Made by a program: the position numbers and the translations under genes
Assembly: GCF_000426065.1 (NCBI RefSeq)
Contig: NZ_AUEQ01000001.1
Coordinates: 248,001 to 312,000, forward strand
From: Mycobacterium sp. URHD0025
Lineage (GTDB): Bacteria > Actinomycetota > Actinomycetes > Mycobacteriales > Mycobacteriaceae
Direction of reading: 5' to 3'
DNA length: 64,000 nucleotides
Shown: positions 41,612-49,131 of the stretch, one piece after another
Layout of the letters: every line of letters begins with the position of its first letter
Position numbering within the stretch: position 1 is the first letter of the stretch
Notes under the pieces: generated by a model
The model's input: the letters and a program-made list of their open reading frames with translations, nothing else
What the model was told of the DNA's origin: nothing
The model's database searches: none

Positions 41612-42085
41612 ATGAGTATGGACCAGCTATTGGAGACGATCCGGCGCTTCGATGGCGTCTTTGAATTGGCACCGACAGCGAACAGCCCGTTCCCGGAGAT
41701 TGCCTGGGGCGACCACTTCTTCTACTTCGCACCCAATGGCCAAGTGCCACAACGAGAACAGCCGTACGCCACCATCATCACGAAGAACTATCCCGACGAC
41801 ACTTGCTGTGACCTCGACCAGCCCGGCCGATGGCGGCTGAACATCCACGTCGGGAGGAGCGCCTTCATCGAGGTCGTCGGCACAGATCCGCGGGTCGCCC
41901 CGACCGCCGTCGACTTCACTGCAGTCGACACCGTGTTGCCGCATCCCGTGTATCGCACACAAGGCTGGATCTCGATCGTCAACCCGGGGACGCACACTCT
42001 GGCATTGGCAGTCAGGCTGCTCGGCGGGGCGCACGACGCCGCGCGGCGGCGGGCAACCCGCCGTACCTCAGCCCCCCGGATCTGA
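41612..42085 (+). CDS. DUF6194 family protein
   Basis: 157 residues. Family pattern visible in DQLLETIRRFDGVFELAP, EIAWGDHFFYFAPNGQVPQREQPYATIITKNYPDD and DLDQPGRWRLNIHVGRSAFIEVVG. Common in actinobacteria; function unknown, cytosolic. The C-terminal 15 residues are Arg-rich. Divergent from the MerR gene by 37 bp. Confidence 0.78.
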   Translation: MSMDQLLETIRRFDGVFELAPTANSPFPEIAWGDHFFYFAPNGQVPQREQPYATIITKNYPDDTCCDLDQPGRWRLNIHVGRSAFIEVVGTDPRVAPTAVDFTAVDTVLPHPVYRTQGWISIVNPGTHTLALAVRLLGGAHDAARRRATRRTSAPRI

Positions 42086-42109
42086 ACCTTCACAACCCGG
42101 GTTCATACG

Positions 42110-42126
42110 TACTACATTCTGTAGTA
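42110..42126. promoter_or_regulatory. Palindromic operator upstream of the VOC gene
   Basis: TACTACA-TTC-TGTAGTA, 7-bp perfect arms, 19 bp upstream of the start. The TACA/TGTA core is like BlaI/MecI/CopY operators, but a TetR protein could equally use it. Confidence 0.5.
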
Positions 42127-42145
42127 GTCGAGTCCTGGAGGAACG

Positions 42146-42697
42146 ATGCGGTGGCGCGGAGTGAATCATGTCGAGTTCGCGGTATTGGACTACGACGAAT
42201 CGATCGCGTTTTACGACGCAATGTTCGGCTGGCTGGGGTTCAGCAGTTTCTCCTCGCTGAACATGGAGTACCAGTCGATCTACTACATGACTCGATTCCT
42301 CAACCCGCACAGCTACATCGGCATTCAACCCGCGCGCACCGGGGCCAAGCTCGCCCATACCGACCAGGCGGTCGGGATCAACCACATCGCGCTATGGGCC
42401 CGAGACCGTAAGGAAATCGACCGCTTTCACCGCGACTTCCTGATCCCCCGCGATATCCCGGTCACCGATGAGCCCAAGGACTATCCGCAGTACTGGCCCG
42501 GCTACTACGCGGTCTTCTTCGACGATCCGATCAACGGAATTCACTGGGAGCTGGCCTGGGTGCCGAAAGTTCCCACTCCACGCCAGGTCTGGTCGTTCTA
42601 TCGCACGATGCGGGCGTTCGGCAAGCAGCGTCCGGACCTGGCGAACTCGGTGCCCGGCATCACCTTGCAGGCGATGCGGCGGTTACCGGGCAAGTGA
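42146..42697 (+). CDS. VOC (glyoxalase/dioxygenase-fold) protein
   Basis: 183 residues; the ATG follows CTGGAGGA closely. Two beta-alpha-beta modules: HVEFAVLDYDESIAFYDAMFGWLGF and INHIALWARDRKEIDRFHRDFL. Candidate metal ligands are His in NHVEF, His in INHIA and Glu in HWELAW. Family members are lyases, dioxygenases or resistance proteins; substrate not predictable. Convergent with the Rieske gene by 9 bp, suggesting a shared pathway only by proximity. Confidence 0.85.
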   Translation: MRWRGVNHVEFAVLDYDESIAFYDAMFGWLGFSSFSSLNMEYQSIYYMTRFLNPHSYIGIQPARTGAKLAHTDQAVGINHIALWARDRKEIDRFHRDFLIPRDIPVTDEPKDYPQYWPGYYAVFFDDPINGIHWELAWVPKVPTPRQVWSFYRTMRAFGKQRPDLANSVPGITLQAMRRLPGK

Positions 42698-42706
42698 CAC
42701 GTCAGG

Positions 42707-43870
42707 CTAACCCAAGGCGACACCGAGCTCCTGGGCGAACACCTTGATCATGTGCTGAACCGCGATCTCGTTGCGGCCGATGATCATATGGTCGTGCTGA
42801 CCGTGGCGGACGCCTTCTCCACACTGCGGGAGCATCGCGAAATCTTCGTCACGAACCGCAGCGTGGACGCCTTCGTAGACGGCGTCGTAGGCCGCCCGCA
42901 TGTCGTCATTCGTCGCCGGGATACGCCCCATCCAACTGTGCCGCACCGTGCAGCGAGTGGGTTCACCCTCGGGCAACATGTCGATGATCTCCACGCCAAC
43001 AGGACTGTTCGCGAGAATCAGGTTTGGGTAGACCCAGTAGATGACGCCCATGTTGGCGGACGGGTCGAGTGCAGCACTTGGGTCGTCGGCGAGATTCTTG
43101 ATCCAGTTGAACGGGAACCCGATTCGGTGATGCTTGCCGAACTCGTCGTAGATCGCGGTATTCGGCAGGGTGTTCTGCCCGATCAGGCTCTCGCCGTGGA
43201 CGAATGGGAAGTGATAGCCCTCCGCGAACGCCTCGAGTGCACCCTTCCACGACACTTTCGAGGAGAACTCGCGATCGGTGTGGTAACCGTAGGTCTCGTA
43301 GTTCCACTGCGCCAGTTCGGGTCCGAGCGCGCCCAGATGAGTGTCGAGTTCGATCGTCGCGTCCGCGGTCAGAACAGCCCAGACGAAACCGTAACGCTCC
43401 TCCGACGGCAACTCCACCAAGCCGTACGCCGCGGGGTCCATCGTGTCGAAACCGGCCTTGCCCGGGACCATGAACAGCTCACCGGTGTTGCGATAGGTCC
43501 ACGCGTGATACGGGCAGACGAACCGTGACGCATTGCCGGACCCGCAGGCCGGCATGGCGCCGCGGTGACGGCAGTAGTTCAGGAACACGTGGGAGGCGCC
43601 GGTGCGGTCGCGAGTGACCAGCAGCGAGTCCCCGAGCACCGAGCGGACGACGAAGTCGTTCTTCTGCGCGATCTGGGCCGACGGCACGATCGCCAGCGGG
43701 ACCCGACGCAGGATCTGGGATTCCTCGATCTCGGTGATCTTCGGATCGCGATAGTAGTGCAACGGCACCTTCAGCACCGCCTCGGCCATATCCGTCGTCC
43801 CGTCGACGGCATGCCGCAGGGCGCGTCGGGTCAGTTCCTCATCGGTGCTGCTCACTGGGGTGACGGTCAT
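42707..43870 (-). CDS. Rieske non-haem iron oxygenase, alpha subunit
   Basis: 387 residues from ATG 43870 (7 nt after the predicted -10 box TATGGT). Rieske [2Fe-2S] ligands: Cys100-x-His102 and Cys119-x2-His122 (YCRHRG, CPYHAW). Mononuclear iron site in EGYHFPFVHGE (two His). Hydroxylates an aromatic or related substrate using electrons from a ferredoxin/reductase not encoded here. Divergent from its likely TetR repressor. Confidence 0.92.
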   Translation of the reverse strand: MTVTPVSSTDEELTRRALRHAVDGTTDMAEAVLKVPLHYYRDPKITEIEESQILRRVPLAIVPSAQIAQKNDFVVRSVLGDSLLVTRDRTGASHVFLNYCRHRGAMPACGSGNASRFVCPYHAWTYRNTGELFMVPGKAGFDTMDPAAYGLVELPSEERYGFVWAVLTADATIELDTHLGALGPELAQWNYETYGYHTDREFSSKVSWKGALEAFAEGYHFPFVHGESLIGQNTLPNTAIYDEFGKHHRIGFPFNWIKNLADDPSAALDPSANMGVIYWVYPNLILANSPVGVEIIDMLPEGEPTRCTVRHSWMGRIPATNDDMRAAYDAVYEGVHAAVRDEDFAMLPQCGEGVRHGQHDHMIIGRNEIAVQHMIKVFAQELGVALG

Positions 43871-43874
43871 GATC

Positions 43875-43907
43875 TGACCATACAATGGCTATCGACTGTA
43901 TTGTCAA
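43875..43907. promoter_or_regulatory. Operator/promoter between Rieske oxygenase and TetR genes
   Basis: An imperfect inverted repeat: TGACCATACAAT (43875-43886) and ACTGTATTGTCA (43895-43906), 10 of 12 matching, 8-bp spacer. It embraces the minus-strand promoter TTGACA (43907-43902), 19 bp, TATGGT (43882-43877), with the oxygenase ATG 7 nt beyond. Confidence 0.6.
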
Positions 43908-43939
43908 GGTCGGATGGCCATTCGTGCGACGATCAACGG

Positions 43940-44548
43940 ATGCGCAGGCACGGCTGGTCGGGAGACATTCCCGCCGACGACGACGAAGCCCAGCGCCGCA
44001 TCATCGATGCGGCGCGCCGGGCCATCGACGCGCGCAGCACGGTCAGCGTGTCCGAGGTGGCGCAGGCCCTCGGCGTGACCCGGCAGACGGTGTACCGCTA
44101 CTTCCCCACCCAAGAGAGCCTCATGGTCGCCACCGCCGTGTCCTCGGTGGACGGCTTCCTCGACCGGTTGGCCGCAGAGCTGGGTTCGATCACCGACCCC
44201 AGCGAAGCCGTCATCGAAGGCATCGCCTACACCGCTGAACAGATTCCACACGACCGCTACCTGAGCCTGGTGCTGCAACCCGGTAAGGCCAGCGCATTCA
44301 CCGCGGGCGTGACGTCGGACCTGGCGATCGGGTTCGGCAAGTCGATCCTGCGGCGTTTCGACATCGATTGGGCTGCAGTCGGATTCGATGACGAGGTGTT
44401 CGACCAGCTGGTCGAGTTCATGTTGCGGACCCTGCAGTCGTTCATCATCGACCCCGGTGGACCGTCACGCCACGATTCCGGCCTGCGCACCTACCTACGG
44501 GCCTGGGTGGCGCCCGCGATTTCCGCGCACGCCACCGTCCACCCCTAG
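43940..44548 (+). CDS. TetR-family transcriptional regulator
   Basis: 202 residues from ATG 43940, starting MRRHGWSGDIPADDDEAQRRIID. Helix-turn-helix: STVSVSEVAQALGVTRQTVYRYFPTQESLM. Divergent from the Rieske oxygenase gene by 69 bp, with an inverted repeat between them, so the oxygenase is the likely target. The longer open frame to its left lies antisense to the oxygenase gene and is rejected. The 3' end overlaps the convergent cupin gene by 4 bp. Confidence 0.9.
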   Translation: MRRHGWSGDIPADDDEAQRRIIDAARRAIDARSTVSVSEVAQALGVTRQTVYRYFPTQESLMVATAVSSVDGFLDRLAAELGSITDPSEAVIEGIAYTAEQIPHDRYLSLVLQPGKASAFTAGVTSDLAIGFGKSILRRFDIDWAAVGFDDEVFDQLVEFMLRTLQSFIIDPGGPSRHDSGLRTYLRAWVAPAISAHATVHP

Positions 44549-44949
44549 TGGAGGTATTGGTCGTCGGCGACGTGTTCCAGCCAGTCGACGACCTCACCAT
44601 CGACAACGGATTGAATCGCGATGTGGGTCATCGCTGTTGCGGAAGTGCCTCCGTGCCAGTGCTTGACGCCGGGAGGCGTCCAGATGACGTCACCGGCTGT
44701 GATGTCCTGCCGTTGGCCACCCCATTCCTGGACCCAGCCGGCACCCGAGGTGACGATCAACGTCTGCCCGCCCGGGTGGGTATGCCAGGCGGTCCGCGCG
44801 CACGGGGTGAACGAGACTTCCGCTGAACTGAACTGGCGGTCATCGTTGGGATCGAACAACGGCTTGACACTCACCTCGCCGGTGAATGTGGCAGCAGGCC
44901 CGGCCATTGCGGCCCTCGAATCGCCGGGCGAAACCTGCATGCTGCTCAT
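44545..44949 (-). CDS. Cupin-domain protein
   Basis: 134 residues from ATG 44949; GAGGAG about 5 nt upstream. Cupin motif 1: WHTHPGGQTLIVTSGAGWV with metal-ligand His residues; motif 2: DVIWTPPGVKHWHGG. Resembles the (R)-mandelonitrile-lyase/carboxymuconolactone-type cupins; activity unknown. Downstream (22 bp) of the XRE-regulator gene on the same strand, so probably co-transcribed and regulated by it. Confidence 0.88.
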   Translation of the reverse strand: MSSMQVSPGDSRAAMAGPAATFTGEVSVKPLFDPNDDRQFSSAEVSFTPCARTAWHTHPGGQTLIVTSGAGWVQEWGGQRQDITAGDVIWTPPGVKHWHGGTSATAMTHIAIQSVVDGEVVDWLEHVADDQYLH

Positions 44950-44971
44950 TTTTCTCCTCACTTCCTGTGCG

Positions 44972-45835
44972 TCAGACGTTTTCGACGGTGGCAGCCCACG
45001 AGGCCAGCAGATCCAGGGCATGCGCCGTCGGCGACGACGGTTCGGCGACGTAGATCGTCATGGTGAGGCCCGGGTCGGAGATCATGTCCACGCTCTCGTA
45101 GGCCAGTTCCAGGTTTCCGACCACCGTGTGGTGGAAGTGCTTGGTGCCTGCGCCGTGCAGCCTCACGTTGTGCGAACTCCAGAGCTTCCTGAAAAGTTCA
45201 CTACGGGTGGATAATTCGCCGACGAGATCGTGCATCGCCTTGTCGTGGGGGTCGCGTCCGGCTTCGGTGCGCAGGATCGCGACGCAGGTGTCGGCGGCCG
45301 TGTCCCAATCGGGATAGAAACGGCGAGAGTCGTCATCGAGGAAGGTGTACCGGGCGAAGTTCGGCACCCCGCCTGGTTCCCGGTCGTACAGGTCGGCGTG
45401 CATGGCGCGGCCAAGGTGATTGGTGGCCAACAGGTCCATGCGTCCGTTGCGGATGATGGCCGGCGGGCCGATACCATCGAGCACCCATTGCAGCGCCGGA
45501 CGAGGTGTCCAACGGGTGCTCGGGCGTCGACGCGGACGCATGCCGGCACTCGTGCCGTCGGCCGCATGGGCGAGATGGAACAGATGCGCACGTTCGGCAT
45601 CATCGAGTTGCAGAGCCCGGGCCAGCGCGTCGAGCACCGACGCGGAAACTCCGCCGAGTGAGCCACGTTCGAGCTTGGCGTAGTACTCGACGCTGACACC
45701 GGCCAGCGCGGCCACCTCACTGCGGCGCAGTCCGGGGACCCGGCGCTGACCTGACTCGGGTAGACCCGCCTGCTGCGGGGTGATCTTGGCTCGCCGCGAG
45801 GTCAGGAACTCGCGAACCTCGGCGCGGTTGTTCAC
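44972..45835 (-). CDS. XRE-type regulator with MmyB-like ligand domain
   Basis: 287 residues from GTG 45835. Helix-turn-helix: VPGLRRSEVAALAGVSVEYYAKLERGSLGGVSASVLDALARALQLDDAERAHLFHLA. C-terminal MmyB-like PAS-fold domain, typically fatty-acid binding (VLDGIGPPAIIRNGRMDLLATNHLGRAM ... GNLELAYESVDM). This subfamily usually controls a neighbouring dehydrogenase or cupin. The cupin gene follows 22 bp downstream; the MFS gene is divergent by 80 bp. Confidence 0.9.
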   Translation of the reverse strand: MNNRAEVREFLTSRRAKITPQQAGLPESGQRRVPGLRRSEVAALAGVSVEYYAKLERGSLGGVSASVLDALARALQLDDAERAHLFHLAHAADGTSAGMRPRRRPSTRWTPRPALQWVLDGIGPPAIIRNGRMDLLATNHLGRAMHADLYDREPGGVPNFARYTFLDDDSRRFYPDWDTAADTCVAILRTEAGRDPHDKAMHDLVGELSTRSELFRKLWSSHNVRLHGAGTKHFHHTVVGNLELAYESVDMISDPGLTMTIYVAEPSSPTAHALDLLASWAATVENV

Positions 45836-45936
45836 ACATTCGACGGTACGACCGGCAACCGGTCCGTGGGATGCCCTTTCAGTACACCTCTCGTCAGTGA
45901 CTCCCTCAATTCTGGTTGACGGGGTTGCCTGGAGGC

Positions 45937-47169
45937 ATGCTCCTTCCCACCGAACGCGAACCCGTGGACACCGGCACCAGGACCCGGCTCCCGGCCTTGG
46001 TGTACGTGGTCGCCGCCGGGATCTTCCTGATGGGCACGACCGAGTTCATGCTCGCCGGCCTTCTGCCCGACGTGGCCTCTGACCTCGGCGTCGACGTCAC
46101 CCGTGCCGGATTGCTCATCACCGCGTTCGCCGTCGGCATGATCATCGGCCCGCCGATCATGGCGCTGGCGACCCTGCGTCTGCCTGCCCGCGCCTCACTC
46201 GTCGGCGCCCTGCTCGTCTTCGCCGCCGGTCACGTCGTCGCCGCGCTCAGCGACTCGTTCACCGTCGTCGCGGTGTCACGGGTGGTCACCGCCCTGGCCA
46301 CCGGCACTTTCTGGGCGATCGGGGCGGTGGTGGCCAGTGCGGTCGCGGGCCCCGGCGCCGGAGCCCGCGCGCTGGCCGTGATGTCGGGCGGGCTGAGCCT
46401 GGCGGTCGTCGCCGGGGTGCCACTCGGTACGTTCGCGGGCCTGTTCACCGGGTGGCGCGGCCCGTTCTGGATGCTGGCCGCCCTGGCGTTGGTCACCGCG
46501 GTCGCCGTGCGGCAGATTGCGCCGGCAACCATCGGCGAGTCAGCCTCGGACGCATCGATCGGCACCCAGATCTCGGCCATGCGGTCATGGCGGATGTGGG
46601 TGGTACTGACCGCGATCGTGCTCGCCCAGGCCGGTTTCCTCGGCATGTACAGCTTCATCAGCCCACTGCTGACCGACCGGGCCGGGATTCCGACGGCGCT
46701 GGTGCCGGTCGTTCTGGTCGGGTTCGGTATCGGCGCGTTGGTGGGCACCGTCCTCGGCGGACGCTTCGGTGACCGGTACCCCTGGGTCACCATCGTCGTG
46801 GCGGTGTCGTCGTCCACGGTGGGGATGCTCGTATTGGCCTCGACGTCCAGCCATCCGACCATAACGGTGGCGCTGGTGGTGCTCCTCGGCGCCGCCGGCC
46901 TCGGCGCCAATCCCGTCCTGATCGCGCAGACCCTGCGGTATGCCGGGGCGGGTTCGACCCTGGCCTCGTCCCTGGCCACCGCTGCCTTCAACCTCGGCAC
47001 CGCCGTCGGCTCGGCCCTGGCAGCAGCGACGCTGTCGACCTCACTGGGGCTGGTCGGCCCGGCGGTGCTCGGCGCGGCGGTCACCGGGACCGCGCTGGTG
47101 CCCATCGCGGGTCTGACGCTATCGCGTTACCGCACAAACCTTTTCAACCGACAAGGAGAATCCGGATGA
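45937..47169 (+). CDS. MFS drug-type efflux transporter (DHA1, Cmx/CmlR-like)
   Basis: About 410 residues from ATG 45937; a TTG at 45916 is another possible start. Twelve hydrophobic segments; PALVYVVAAGIFLMGTTEFMLAGLLPDVASDLGV is the typical start of the Cmx/AraJ-like proton-drug antiporters. Its stop overlaps the next start (ATGA). Probably exports a small molecule; drug substrate not determinable. Confidence 0.88.
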   Translation: MLLPTEREPVDTGTRTRLPALVYVVAAGIFLMGTTEFMLAGLLPDVASDLGVDVTRAGLLITAFAVGMIIGPPIMALATLRLPARASLVGALLVFAAGHVVAALSDSFTVVAVSRVVTALATGTFWAIGAVVASAVAGPGAGARALAVMSGGLSLAVVAGVPLGTFAGLFTGWRGPFWMLAALALVTAVAVRQIAPATIGESASDASIGTQISAMRSWRMWVVLTAIVLAQAGFLGMYSFISPLLTDRAGIPTALVPVVLVGFGIGALVGTVLGGRFGDRYPWVTIVVAVSSSTVGMLVLASTSSHPTITVALVVLLGAAGLGANPVLIAQTLRYAGAGSTLASSLATAAFNLGTAVGSALAAATLSTSLGLVGPAVLGAAVTGTALVPIAGLTLSRYRTNLFNRQGESG

Positions 47170-48272
47170 CCATCACTCCCGTGGGCCGGCGCAGCGTGTT
47201 GAAGCTGGCCGGCACCCTTTCCGCACTGACCGCCCTGACCGCGACGGGATGCGGGCCGTCACAGCCCAGCACCACGCCGGCAGCGCCGCCTCCCACACCT
47301 GGCCTCACCACGGGCGATACCTCCCACGGTGCCGACAACTTCTACGTCAGCGACGCGGTCGACGTTCAGAAGATCTCGTTCAAGAACCAGTACCAGATGA
47401 ATGTGGTCGGCAATCTGTTCGTGCCCAGGGATCTGGACCGCACTCGAAAGACAGCCGCGATCGTCGTCGGACATCCCATGGGTGCGGTCAAAGAACAGAG
47501 CGCCAACCTCTACGCCACCAAGATGGCCGAACAAGGCTTCGTCGCCATGTCGCTGGATCTGTCGTTCTGGGGCGAAAGCGAAGGCCTACCGCGCAACGCG
47601 GTCTCGCCGGACATCTACGCCGAAGACTTCAGCGCCGCCGTCGACTACCTGCGCAGTCAACCGTTCGTCGACCGGGAACGCGTCGGCGCCATCGGTGTGT
47701 GCGGCAGCGGCAGCTTTGTGATCAGCGCAGCCAAGATCGATCCACGCATCAAGGCTGTCGCCACCGTGAGCATGTACGACATGGGCGCGGCCAACCGCGA
47801 CGGACTGCGAAACGGTCTGAGCCCGGACCAGCGCAAGCAGATCATCGCCCGCGCCGCCGAACAACGTGACGTCGAATTCACCGGCGGCAAGACCGAATTC
47901 ACGTCCGGCACGCCCGAGGAGCTCACCGCGCAGTCGACGCCGATCGATCGGGAATTCTACGACTTCTACCGCACGGCAAGGGGTTTCAGCCCCGACACCA
48001 CCACGCATCCGACACTCACCAGCAACGTCAAGTTCATGAATTTCTATCCGTTCGCCGACATCGAGACGATCTCACCGCGCCCGATGCTGTTCATCACCGG
48101 CGATCAAGCCCACTCGCGCGAGTTCAGTGAGGACGCCTACCGGCTCGCCGCCGAACCCAAGCGGCTCGTCGTCGTCCCAGGCGCCGGTCACGTCGATCTC
48201 TACGATCGGGTCGGCCTCATCCCGTTCGACACGTTGACCACCTTCTTCCGTGAGCACCTGACCCGCCACTGA
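47166..48272 (+). CDS. Tat-type lipoprotein alpha/beta hydrolase
   Basis: 368 residues. Twin-arginine signal GRRSVLKLAGTLSAL with lipobox ending in TGC (Cys about 29). Alpha/beta hydrolase fold: VVGHPMGAVKEQSA near the oxyanion, then nucleophile elbow GVCGSGSFV, where the usual G-x-S-x-G reads with Cys in the position used by dienelactone-hydrolase-type enzymes. Acid and base are likely in FITGDQAHS and GAGHVDLYD. Translationally coupled to the MFS gene, so hydrolysis and transport may act on one compound. Confidence 0.85.
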   Translation: MTITPVGRRSVLKLAGTLSALTALTATGCGPSQPSTTPAAPPPTPGLTTGDTSHGADNFYVSDAVDVQKISFKNQYQMNVVGNLFVPRDLDRTRKTAAIVVGHPMGAVKEQSANLYATKMAEQGFVAMSLDLSFWGESEGLPRNAVSPDIYAEDFSAAVDYLRSQPFVDRERVGAIGVCGSGSFVISAAKIDPRIKAVATVSMYDMGAANRDGLRNGLSPDQRKQIIARAAEQRDVEFTGGKTEFTSGTPEELTAQSTPIDREFYDFYRTARGFSPDTTTHPTLTSNVKFMNFYPFADIETISPRPMLFITGDQAHSREFSEDAYRLAAEPKRLVVVPGAGHVDLYDRVGLIPFDTLTTFFREHLTRH

Positions 48273-48309
48273 TCGCGAGGGCGAGCAACCGAGGCGTACG
48301 CTCACCCAC

Positions 48310-49116
48310 GTGGTGGACCTCTCGTATGTCATCGCCGGATCCGAAGCCACTGGTGGCGCCGGCCTGCAGGCAGACCTGCGCACCTTTCAGGAGTTCGGCA
48401 CCTATGGTGTGGGCACGGTGACGTGCATCGTTTCGTTCGATCCCAAGGCGAACTGGGGTCACCGATTCGTGCCCGTCGACCCACAGGTCATCGCCGACCA
48501 GATTGAAGCCGCGACGTCGGCGTACAACCTCGACGTCGTCAAGATCGGCATGCTCGGGACTCCCGCAACCATCGACGTCGTCGCAGAGGCCCTCGCCCGC
48601 CAAGCGTGGCGGCACATCGTCGTCGACCCGGTGCTGATCTGCAAAGGCCAGGAGCCCGGTGCCGCGCTCGACACCGACACGGCTCTGCGCCGCCAGATCC
48701 TGCCGCTGGCCACCGTGGTCACCCCGAACCTGTTCGAGGCCCGCACTCTGGCAGGAATGGACACCCTCTCCTCGATCGACGATCTTGTCGAAGCGGCCCG
48801 GCGCATCGCCGATCTCGGCCCGTCCTACGTCGTGGTGAAGGGCGGGGTGGAGTTTCCCGGTGACGACGCCGTCGACGTCCTCTTCGACGGCTCTGACGCC
48901 GACATCCTGCGTGCACCGAAAGTAGGGCACGCGCGCGTCGCCGGCGCGGGATGCACTCTGGCAGCCGCGATCACCGCCGCGCTCGCCAAGGGGTCCAGCG
49001 TCCCGGAGGCGGTGCGCCTGGCAAAGGAGTTCACCACCGCCGGGATCGTCGACCGGATCAGCGGTAACGCGCCGTTCGACACCGTCTGGCAAGGTGCGCT
49101 CGACGCGACCCGCTGA
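48310..49116 (+). CDS. PdxK/ThiD-type kinase (pyridoxal or hydroxymethylpyrimidine kinase)
   Basis: 268 residues from GTG 48310. Ribokinase-fold vitamin kinase: N-terminal VIAGSEATGGAGLQADLRTFQEFGTYG, KIGMLG, VVDPVLICKG and the catalytic HARVAGAGCTLAAAITAALAKG (anion hole and Asp/Cys site). Phosphorylates pyridoxal/pyridoxine or HMP; this actinobacterial/Firmicute type can do both. Single gene; convergent with the astacin gene 15 bp away. Confidence 0.87.
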   Translation: MVDLSYVIAGSEATGGAGLQADLRTFQEFGTYGVGTVTCIVSFDPKANWGHRFVPVDPQVIADQIEAATSAYNLDVVKIGMLGTPATIDVVAEALARQAWRHIVVDPVLICKGQEPGAALDTDTALRRQILPLATVVTPNLFEARTLAGMDTLSSIDDLVEAARRIADLGPSYVVVKGGVEFPGDDAVDVLFDGSDADILRAPKVGHARVAGAGCTLAAAITAALAKGSSVPEAVRLAKEFTTAGIVDRISGNAPFDTVWQGALDATR

Positions 49117-49131
49117 TAGCGGTCACCCGCC

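Noticed and set aside
43565..43939. N-terminal extension of the TetR gene at 43940
   Set aside because: The extra frame lies antisense to the Rieske oxygenase gene and across the shared operator; the homology starts at the ATG at 43940.
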